Below, one piece after another: positions 1-5,025 of a stretch of DNA of 5,025 nt; within the stretch, counting starts at the first letter, position 1; each line of letters opens with the position of its first letter. A program made the position numbers and the translations under genes. This DNA is from Bacillota bacterium (GTDB lineage: Bacteria; Bacillota; Clostridia; UBA1381), in contig JAJQAT010000185.1 of assembly GCA_021203665.1 (NCBI GenBank), forward strand, positions 1 to 5,025, written 5' to 3'. The notes beneath the pieces are model-generated. The model was not told the origin of the DNA. It made no database searches and was given only the letters and a program-made list of their open reading frames with translations.

Positions 1-1
1 A

Positions 2-1027
2 TTCGGCAAAATGCCGGAGGGCGAAAATGTGTACGTGTACACACTTGACAACGGCAACGGCTTAAGCGCGGAAATATTAAGCTTCGGCGGAATAATAAAG
101 AATTTATACGTGACCGACGCAAACGGCAACAAAACCGACGTCGTTTTGGGACGTGAAAGCCTTGAGGACTATCTCGAAAACAACGGCTATCTCGGCGCGC
201 TTATCGGCAGACACGCAAACAGAATCGCAAAGGGTAGGTTTTCGCTTAACGGCGAGGAATACTCCGTTGGTGTAAACGAGGGCAATAACAGCCTGCACGG
301 CGGAAATTGCGGCTTTGATAAAAAGGTATGGTCGGTAAAGGAAAGGGACGGAGAGGAGCCGTCGCTTGAGCTTTCGCTTGTGTTGCCCGACGGCGACGAG
401 GGATTCCCGGGCAGGCTTGACGTGACCGTTACATATACGCTGACAAAGGAAAACTCGATAAAAATAAATTACAGGGCTGTAAGCGACAAGGACACGGTTG
501 TGAATATGACAAACCATTCATATTTCAATCTTGCCGGACACGCGAGCGGAACGGTTGACAAGCAGATATTACAGATAAACTCGGCATTTTACACGCCCAA
601 CGATAACGAGTGTATGCCGACGGGCGAGGTGCTGTCCGTAAGCGGCACGCCGTTTGATTTCAGAGCACCAAAGCCTATAGGTCAGGATATAAACGCCGAT
701 TTCGAGCAGATAGAAATGTTCGGCGGATATGACCATAATTTTGCGATAAACGGCAGAGGATACCGCCTTGCCGCTGTTGCGAAATGCGTCGAGAACGGCA
801 TAGCAATGGAGGTTTATACCGATAAACCCGCAATGCAGCTCTACACGTCCAACGGACTTGAGGATGGCATATACAAGGACGGCGCGCACTATAATATCCA
901 CCAGGCATTTTGTCTTGAAACGCAGTATTTCCCGAACGCGATGTCCTTTAGCCATTATCCGTCGCCGATATTGAAAAAGGGTGAGGAATATAACTTTACC
1001 ACCGAGTATAAATTTATCGTAAAGTGA
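2..1027 (+). CDS. galM: Aldose 1-epimerase (mutarotase), 5' end outside the window
   Basis: Mutarotase that interconverts the alpha and beta anomers of galactose, glucose and related aldoses in the cytoplasm, feeding the Leloir pathway. Numbering from the ATG at position 11, the family signature NMTNHSYFNL lies at residues 165-174 with the catalytic acid His169. Other expected active-site residues are Arg71 (in GRHANRIAKGRF), His96 (NSLHGG), Asp241 (GGYDHNF) and the catalytic base Glu303 (CLETQYFPNA). The C-terminal segment YPSPILKKGEEYNFTTEYKF is also typical. The frame is open to the window edge, where Phe-Gly-Lys precedes the ATG. Family members usually begin with a few residues and then FG-x-x-P-x-G, and no ribosome binding site is visible before position 11. 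I therefore infer that the true start lies a few codons upstream and that the ATG at 11 is internal. The 3' end is intact (TGA). Assignment to GalM is firm; sugar preference cannot be read. Confidence 0.95.
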   Translation, partial: FGKMPEGENVYVYTLDNGNGLSAEILSFGGIIKNLYVTDANGNKTDVVLGRESLEDYLENNGYLGALIGRHANRIAKGRFSLNGEEYSVGVNEGNNSLHGGNCGFDKKVWSVKERDGEEPSLELSLVLPDGDEGFPGRLDVTVTYTLTKENSIKINYRAVSDKDTVVNMTNHSYFNLAGHASGTVDKQILQINSAFYTPNDNECMPTGEVLSVSGTPFDFRAPKPIGQDINADFEQIEMFGGYDHNFAINGRGYRLAAVAKCVENGIAMEVYTDKPAMQLYTSNGLEDGIYKDGAHYNIHQAFCLETQYFPNAMSFSHYPSPILKKGEEYNFTTEYKFIVK

Positions 1028-1055
1028 CGCCCCGCGCTATTTGTGGGATTTACGA
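1017..1055 (+). other. Two-tier hairpin across the galM stop codon
   Basis: A perfect 7-bp outer stem (TCGTAAA at 1017-1023 with TTTACGA at 1049-1055) encloses an inner stem (CCCGCG at 1031-1036 with TGTGGG at 1042-1047, two G-U pairs, 5-base loop). It could shape the 3' end of the galM transcript. It is not a canonical intrinsic terminator, because the only T-run nearby (1070-1075) lies about 15 bases downstream. Its role is uncertain. Confidence 0.3.
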
Positions 1056-1056
1056 A

Positions 1057-1085
1057 TTGACTTAAAGCGTTTTTTGTGGTATACT
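1057..1085 (+). promoter_or_regulatory. Sigma-A promoter of the aminotransferase gene
   Basis: TTGACT (1057-1062) and TATACT (1080-1085) are separated by 17 bp, and TGG directly before the -10 gives an extended -10 (TGn). Transcription should start near 1092, leaving a leader of about 50 bases before the ATG at 1143. The leader carries a strong Shine-Dalgarno (AGGAGG, 1130-1135, 7 bases before the ATG). The -35 lies only two bases past the galM 3' hairpin. This argues that the aminotransferase is transcribed independently of galM, although read-through cannot be excluded. Confidence 0.8.
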
Positions 1086-1103
1086 ATGTGCTGTACAATG
1101 TGG

Positions 1104-1118
1104 TATGTATAATACATA
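1104..1118. promoter_or_regulatory. Perfect AT-rich palindrome in the aminotransferase leader
   Basis: TATGTAT and ATACATA form a perfect 7-bp inverted repeat around a single central A. The site lies about 12 bases after the predicted transcription start and before the ribosome binding site, a typical place for a repressor operator. It also contains TATAAT (1108-1113), so it could be a secondary -10 element, but I see no good -35 at the right distance. Operator function is inference only. Confidence 0.35.
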
Positions 1119-1142
1119 TTTATAAAAAGAGGAGGGTTTTCG

Positions 1143-2423
1143 ATGTCATATAAAGCAATGACTAAGGAAGAATTACTAAACGAACGCGCTAAAGCCGCGG
1201 CTAAATATGATGAGCTTAAATCCAAGGGACTTAAACTCGATATGTCAAGGGGCAAGCCGAATGTTGAGCAGCTTGATATTTCCATGGGAATGATAGGCGC
1301 TCTCTCGGGTCACGACCTTGTGGGCGAGGAGGGAGTAGACTGCCGAAATTACGGTGTTCTTGACGGTATTATCGAGGCTAAAAGACTGCTCAGCGCAATG
1401 ATTGAATGTCCCGTTGACAATATTATAATATACGGAAACTCAAGTCTTAACGTAATGTATGATACAATTTCCCGTTCAATGACTCACGGCGTAATGGGTT
1501 CAACCCCGTGGGCAAAGCTCGACAAGGTGAAGTTTTTGTGCCCCGTGCCGGGTTATGACAGACATTTTGCAATCACGGAATATTTCGGAATTGAAATGAT
1601 AAATGTGCCGATGACGTCGGACGGACCGGATATGGATATGGTGGAGGAGCTTGTATCGAGCGACAGCGCGATTAAGGGCATATGGTGCGTGCCTAAGTAT
1701 TCAAACCCGTCGGGCATAACGTATTCGGATGAAACCGTAAGACGCTTCGCGAATCTCAAACCCGCAGCGGAGGATTTCAGAATTTATTGGGATAACGCTT
1801 ACTGCATACACCATTTGTATGAGGATAAGCAGGATCACATTCTTGAAATTCTCGAAGAATGCGCCAAAGCCGGCAATCCCGATATGGTTTTCAAATTTTG
1901 CTCCACCTCAAAGGTTACATTCCCGGGCTCGGGCATAGCGGCGATTTCCGCGTCGAAAGCGAATTTGAAATTTATAAGAAATCAGATGAAGGTTCAGACA
2001 ATAGGTCACGATAAATTAAATCAGCTGCGCCACGTAAAGTTCTTCGGCGATTTCAACGGTATGCTTGAGCATATGAAAAAGCACGCCGCGATAATAAGAC
2101 CGAAGTTTGAGGCTGTTTTGGATTCTCTCGAAAGCGAGCTGGGCGGACTTGACATCGCAAGGTGGACAAAGCCGAACGGCGGATATTTTATATCGCTTGA
2201 TACAATGGACGGCTGCGCCAAGAGAGTGGTTGCGATGTGCAAAGAGGCGGGAGTTGTTATGACAGCCGCCGGCGCGACATTCCCCTACGGCAAGGACCCG
2301 CACGATTCCAATATCCGTATCGCCCCGACATACCCCTCAACCGAGGAATTAAAGCAGGCGTGCGAGATTTTGGTGACGTGCATCAAGATAGCAAGCATAG
2401 ACAAGCTGCTTGAGAATATGTAG
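1143..2423 (+). CDS. Aminotransferase, subgroup Ic aspartate aminotransferase type
   Basis: PLP-dependent class I aminotransferase of 426 residues, predicted to move the amino group between aspartate and 2-oxoglutarate in the cytoplasm. It strongly resembles the aspartate aminotransferase of Corynebacterium glutamicum (AspT, subgroup Ic; Pfam family once called Aminotran_MocR). Shared blocks are ELKSKGLKLDMSRGKP (24-39), RNYG-x-LDGI (68-76), CPVPGYDRHFAITEYFG (133-149), DGPDMDMVEELV (160-171) and PNGGYFISLD (344-353). Expected PLP contacts are present: the GNSSLN phosphate-side loop (98-103), Asn188 in SNPSG, Asp217 in WDNAY, the Schiff-base Lys257 in STSK, and Arg392 in IRIAP for the substrate carboxylate. 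Length matches the family. The ATG is set by AGGAGG 7 bases upstream. The gene sits alone between its own promoter and terminator. The fold is certain; aspartate specificity is inferred from similarity, and it is not a MocR regulator because it has no DNA-binding domain. Confidence 0.92.
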   Translation: MSYKAMTKEELLNERAKAAAKYDELKSKGLKLDMSRGKPNVEQLDISMGMIGALSGHDLVGEEGVDCRNYGVLDGIIEAKRLLSAMIECPVDNIIIYGNSSLNVMYDTISRSMTHGVMGSTPWAKLDKVKFLCPVPGYDRHFAITEYFGIEMINVPMTSDGPDMDMVEELVSSDSAIKGIWCVPKYSNPSGITYSDETVRRFANLKPAAEDFRIYWDNAYCIHHLYEDKQDHILEILEECAKAGNPDMVFKFCSTSKVTFPGSGIAAISASKANLKFIRNQMKVQTIGHDKLNQLRHVKFFGDFNGMLEHMKKHAAIIRPKFEAVLDSLESELGGLDIARWTKPNGGYFISLDTMDGCAKRVVAMCKEAGVVMTAAGATFPYGKDPHDSNIRIAPTYPSTEELKQACEILVTCIKIASIDKLLENM

Positions 2424-2431
2424 GTTTCAGC

Positions 2432-2464
2432 AAATGAGCTGTTTTATTCAAACAGCTCATTTTT
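2432..2464 (+). terminator. Intrinsic terminator after the aminotransferase gene
   Basis: A perfect 13-bp stem (2432-2444 with 2450-2462) has a 5-base loop TATTC, and its end merges into a run of five T (2460-2464). It begins 8 bases after the TAG stop. The left arm starts with AAA, so a weaker terminator on the opposite strand is possible. The next promoter begins at 2468, so this hairpin insulates the two units. Confidence 0.9.
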
Positions 2465-2467
2465 GTA

Positions 2468-2496
2468 TTGAAAATTCGCTTGATGTCTGATATAAT
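2468..2496 (+). promoter_or_regulatory. Sigma-A promoter of the glycopolymer operon
   Basis: TTGAAA (2468-2473) and a consensus TATAAT (2491-2496) are separated by exactly 17 bp. TGA directly before the -10 supplies an extended -10. Transcription should start near 2503, giving a short leader of about 25 bases with a GGGAGGGGAG ribosome binding site (2514-2523) before the ATG at 2528. A promoter this close to consensus suggests strong, perhaps constitutive, expression; I see no operator-like repeat in it. Confidence 0.85.
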
Positions 2497-2527
2497 ATTT
2501 ACATAAAATGTACGGGAGGGGAGATAA

Positions 2528-3712
2528 ATGAATTTGCATAGAATTTGCAAAAAAGCGGTAAAATATATTTCCTGCACAGTAAAATTCGGCGCGGCGCGCG
2601 TTGTGTCGCCGTTTTTTAAGAATAAAGCGAAATATAAAAATTTGTGGCTTATTTCCGAGCGCGGCATTGACGCGCGCGACAACGGATATTATCTCTTCAA
2701 ATACATAACCCAAAATCATCCGGAAATAAATATAGCGTTTGCGATAAGCAGGGATTCATCGGACAGACCGCGGGTCGAAACACTCGGCAATTTGATAAAC
2801 CGCGGCAGCTTCGCGCATTATTTGGCGCTTGTCCTCTCCAAAGTAAAAATAAGCACGCATATAATGGGGTACACGCCGGACATAGACTTTTTTATCCGCG
2901 CGGATAAGCACGGCTGGGTAAAGGGCAAGAAAATATTTTTACAGCACGGCGTCACAAAGGATAATATTACATTTTTGTATAGTAATAACGTAAATGTCGA
3001 TTTGTTTGTATGCTCGGCAGAGAGTGAGCATAAGTACGTACAAAAGCAGTACGGATATGACGCCGGCGCGGCGCGGCTTTTGGGACTTTGCCGGTATGAC
3101 GCTTTATATAAAATAAAAGAAAAATCACGCAAAATTCTCATTATGCCGACATGGCGGTACGATTTGCGCGGCGCGGAAAGAAAGGAATTTACGGAAAGCG
3201 ATTATTTTAAAGCCTTTAACGGACTTTTAAACAGCCGCCGATTAGAAGAAATCCTTGAAAAGTACAACTATGAGGTGCTGTTTTATCCGCATATGGAAAT
3301 TCAGAGATTTATCGATTGCTTCAGCGGCGGCGATAGGGTCAAAATAATGTCCTTCGGAGACTGTACAGTCCAGGAGCTGCTTATAAAAACCGATGTGCTG
3401 ATAACCGATTTTTCAAGCGTCTTTTTCGATTACGGATATATGGGAAAGCCGATGATTTTCTACCAGTTTGACGAGGAAAAATTCAGAAAAAATCATTACA
3501 GCGAGGGATATTTCAGCTACAAGCGCGACGCGTTCGGCGATGTGGTTTATGACGAGCGGACCTTGCTTGACTCGCTCGAACGCATATTAGCGAACGGCGC
3601 GGAAACGGACGGCAAATATCTTGACAGAATAAATCAATTTTTCACATTGAGGGATACAAACAACTGCGAGCGCAATTTTAACGCGGTAAAGAAAATATGT
3701 GACAGAGGATAG
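2528..3712 (+). CDS. CDP-glycerol glycerophosphotransferase family protein (TagB/TagF-like)
   Basis: Protein of 394 residues matching the Glyphos_transf family (Pfam PF04464), whose members transfer glycerol-phosphate or ribitol-phosphate from a CDP-activated donor to a membrane-linked acceptor in teichoic acid and related polymers. Visible blocks: a basic amphipathic N-terminus (1-36) without a clear membrane helix, consistent with peripheral membrane attachment; LISERGIDARDNGYYLFKY (41-59); FLQHGVTKDN with His140 (138-146); ILIMPTWR (203-210); FYPHMEIQRFI with His255 (252-262); and TDFSSVFFDYGYMGKPMIFY (293-312). The two histidines fit the conserved pair reported as essential in TagF, and the DFSS region fits the CDP-binding site. 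Length fits a stand-alone catalytic domain. It is first in a two-gene operon with a glycosyltransferase. Whether it acts as primase (TagB-like), polymerase (TagF-like) or on another surface polysaccharide cannot be told, so no symbol is given. Confidence 0.9.
   Translation: MNLHRICKKAVKYISCTVKFGAARVVSPFFKNKAKYKNLWLISERGIDARDNGYYLFKYITQNHPEINIAFAISRDSSDRPRVETLGNLINRGSFAHYLALVLSKVKISTHIMGYTPDIDFFIRADKHGWVKGKKIFLQHGVTKDNITFLYSNNVNVDLFVCSAESEHKYVQKQYGYDAGAARLLGLCRYDALYKIKEKSRKILIMPTWRYDLRGAERKEFTESDYFKAFNGLLNSRRLEEILEKYNYEVLFYPHMEIQRFIDCFSGGDRVKIMSFGDCTVQELLIKTDVLITDFSSVFFDYGYMGKPMIFYQFDEEKFRKNHYSEGYFSYKRDAFGDVVYDERTLLDSLERILANGAETDGKYLDRINQFFTLRDTNNCERNFNAVKKICDRG
3704..3709 (+). promoter_or_regulatory. 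Ribosome binding site that fixes the glycosyltransferase start
   Basis: AGAGGA lies 7 bases before the ATG at 3717, inside the last codons of the preceding gene. This favours 3717 over the in-frame GTG at 3699, which would overlap the upstream gene by 14 bases, would contain this site within its own coding sequence, and would add six residues before the conserved MKKVSIIIPVYN start. Confidence 0.8.
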
Positions 3713-3716
3713 CGGT

Positions 3717-4727
3717 ATGAAAAAGGTTAGTATAATTATTCCGGTGTATAATATGGAGAGCTGCGTTGAAAGCGGTATAAGATGCGTGACGGAGCAGACT
3801 TATAAAAATCTTGAAATTATAATAATAGACGACGGCTCAAAGGATAAAAGCTACTTAAAATGTCTTGCCGAGGCGGATAAGGACAGGCGCATCGCGGTTT
3901 TTAGCAAGAATAACGAGGGCCCCGGCGCTGCGCGCAATTTTGCAATAAGAAAAGCTACGGGCGATTATGTGTATTTTTTTGATATTGACGATTATCTTGA
4001 AAAAAACGCTGTGGAAACGCTCGTCACCGCGATGGAAAGAGAAAATGTGGACCTTGTGGCGTGCAGCTTTTCAATGTATGACGGTGAAAAGGTGTTTCGC
4101 ACGATAAACAAAACCGACGGCTTAAAGCGTACCGGCGATGAGGCGCGCAGGGATTACCTCGATCAGCTGTTTATGTACGGCGAAAAAGGAATACAGGGCG
4201 CGGCATGGTATAAGCTCTATAAAATGGAGCTTATCCGAAAGCACAATATTCGTTTCCCCGATCTCCGCAAGAGCCAGGATGATGTGTTTGTGGCTCGGTA
4301 CGTGAATTACATTAACGGCTTTTATATCGTGGGCGATGTGCTGTGCCGATACACTGTCAACACATATAAAAGATTTTGGGATAAATACCGCTTTGATATT
4401 TTTGATACGGCGCGCGGCTCTACCATGTATATAAAGGATATTGTCTGCGCGTGGAATGAGGATAATATTGAGGTGAGGAACAGGATATTTGAAGATTATT
4501 TTCATAAAACCTTCGGCAGCTTTTGCTTCCTGTTTAACCCGAATTTGAAGCTGTCTCCCAAAAAGCGGCTTGAAAGAATTAAAGAAATCACCGATATTTT
4601 TATAGAGGATATTCCAAAGGATAATTTCAGCGTCAACCATAAGGTTTTCAAGCTTATGAAGAAAAAGAGCTGCAAAAAAATTTATTTCAGAATTTTTCTC
4701 CATGTAACGCGTCATAAATTTGATTAA
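3717..4727 (+). CDS. Family 2 glycosyltransferase
   Basis: Glycosyltransferase with a GT-A fold, 336 residues from the chosen ATG, predicted to transfer a sugar from a nucleotide-sugar donor to a surface-polymer intermediate at the inner membrane face. Motifs in order: SIIIPVYN (5-12) starting the nucleotide-binding strand, IIDDGS with Asp38/Asp39 (36-41), GPGAARN (68-74), the metal-binding DxD in FDIDD (88-92), and SQDDVF (186-191), which sits where the family's ED motif with the catalytic base is expected; Gln replaces Glu while Asp188 remains. The C-terminus (about 270-336) is rich in Lys/Arg with short hydrophobic stretches (CFLFNP, YFRIFLHV), suggesting peripheral membrane contact; there are no clear membrane helices. 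It begins four bases after the upstream transferase gene, so the two are almost certainly co-transcribed and translationally linked. Donor and acceptor sugars cannot be inferred. Confidence 0.92.
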   Translation: MKKVSIIIPVYNMESCVESGIRCVTEQTYKNLEIIIIDDGSKDKSYLKCLAEADKDRRIAVFSKNNEGPGAARNFAIRKATGDYVYFFDIDDYLEKNAVETLVTAMERENVDLVACSFSMYDGEKVFRTINKTDGLKRTGDEARRDYLDQLFMYGEKGIQGAAWYKLYKMELIRKHNIRFPDLRKSQDDVFVARYVNYINGFYIVGDVLCRYTVNTYKRFWDKYRFDIFDTARGSTMYIKDIVCAWNEDNIEVRNRIFEDYFHKTFGSFCFLFNPNLKLSPKKRLERIKEITDIFIEDIPKDNFSVNHKVFKLMKKKSCKKIYFRIFLHVTRHKFD

Positions 4728-4805
4728 AAAAGCGGGTATCGCAATGCATACCTCACATACGACAGTATAACAACAAATTTTACGGCAGGCTGTCAAGCAT
4801 GGTAC

Positions 4806-4846
4806 AAAAAGCGGTATATCACAGGTTTTGCGATATACCGTTTTTT
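4806..4846 (+). terminator. Intrinsic terminator of the glycopolymer operon, possibly bidirectional
   Basis: CGGTATATC (4812-4820) pairs perfectly with GATATACCG (4832-4840) around an 11-base loop, and TTTTTT (4841-4846) follows. A run of five A (4806-4810) precedes the stem, so the opposite strand also reads as hairpin plus T-run. It lies about 80 bases after the glycosyltransferase stop and is the first convincing terminator there. Confidence 0.85.
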
Positions 4847-5025
4847 CTTTGCAGTGACAGCGTTTTTGGCGGTTTGCACCGCATAAAAGCTGATGTTTCG
4901 GAGATTGGAATTTGTGAAGTAAGTTATACTCATACCCTCAAAATCGTGATTTTAAACGTATCCTTTTCATTATAAGTACAAGCTGTATATAAATTTACAG
5001 ATTGTATTTTTTGAAACTTCCTCAA
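4847..5025. other. Noncoding tail without a recognisable gene
   Basis: I recognise no gene or RNA here. It holds a short hairpin (GCGGT 4869-4873 with ACCGC 4878-4882), a near-palindrome (AAAATC 4940-4945, GT, GATTTT 4948-4953) and a weak inverted repeat (CTGTA 4983-4987 with TACAG 4996-5000). Small overlapping ORFs run on both strands (4799-4975 plus; 4793-4933 minus), but both pass through the terminator stem and lack properly spaced ribosome binding sites. TTGAAA at 5011-5016 could be a -35 for a gene beyond the edge, which cannot be judged here. Confidence 0.5.

Noticed and set aside
1086..1142. Riboswitch or attenuator in the aminotransferase leader
   Set aside because: The leader is only about 50 bases long and has no terminator stem or recognisable aptamer core.
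1037..1285. Minus-strand open frame over the aminotransferase promoter and start
   Set aside because: It covers a strong plus-strand promoter, ribosome binding site and gene start, and has a low-complexity Ser/Leu-rich translation without a family match.
3699..3716. GTG start for the glycosyltransferase at 3699
   Set aside because: It overlaps the upstream gene by 14 bases, has no visible ribosome binding site of its own, and adds six residues before the conserved MKKVSIIIPVYN start. The ATG at 3717 has AGAGGA at ideal spacing.
4122..4796. Long minus-strand open frame of 224 codons
   Set aside because: It is antisense to the well-supported glycosyltransferase gene, shows no recognisable domain, and starts beside a promoter-like pair with poor spacing. 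It is best explained as a shadow of codon use on the plus strand.
4925..4930. TATACT as a plus-strand -10 element in the tail
   Set aside because: No acceptable -35 lies 16-18 bases upstream; the nearest candidate, TTGGAA at 4905-4910, is only 14 bases away, and no gene follows within the window.
4793..4933. Small minus-strand ORF of 46 codons
   Set aside because: The only purine-rich motif (GAGGG) sits one base before the ATG, too close to act as a ribosome binding site, and the frame includes both arms of the terminator stem.
4799..4975. Small plus-strand ORF of 58 codons
   Set aside because: It runs straight through the operon terminator hairpin and its T-run, and only a weak GGCAGG-like sequence precedes it. 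No recognisable family.

Overview
The window looks like chromosomal DNA from a low-to-mid GC Firmicute, most likely an uncultured gut-type member of Clostridia. This rests on strong AGGAGG-type Shine-Dalgarno sites, sigma-A promoters with extended -10 elements, heavy use of ATA, AGA and AAA codons mixed with GCG/CGC clusters, standard stop codons, and a CDP-glycerol-type wall-polymer transferase. The genus cannot be fixed from the sequence.

Layout: four genes lie on the plus strand in three apparent transcription units. (1) Positions 2-1027 hold galM (aldose 1-epimerase), whose first few codons lie before the window. (2) Positions 1143-2423 hold a PLP enzyme resembling the subgroup Ic aspartate aminotransferase of Corynebacterium. 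It has its own promoter (1057-1085) and a strong intrinsic terminator (2432-2464). (3) A second near-consensus promoter (2468-2496) starts three bases after that terminator. It drives a two-gene operon: a CDP-glycerol glycerophosphotransferase-family protein (2528-3712) and, four bases later, a family 2 glycosyltransferase (3717-4727). The last 298 bases have no convincing gene. They hold a terminator that could work in both directions (4806-4846) and several weak inverted repeats.

Function: galM interconverts sugar anomers for galactose and glucose metabolism. The aminotransferase links aspartate/oxaloacetate with glutamate/2-oxoglutarate. These two genes look like independent housekeeping units. 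The last two genes probably cooperate in building a surface glycopolymer (teichoic-acid-like, capsular, or another glycerol-phosphate-decorated polysaccharide) at the cytoplasmic face of the membrane. No CRISPR array, RNA gene, insertion sequence or defence system is visible, and I found no clear sign of an undescribed system. The observations most worth a second look are the regulatory-looking repeats in the aminotransferase leader and the noncoding 3' tail, which is open on both strands.
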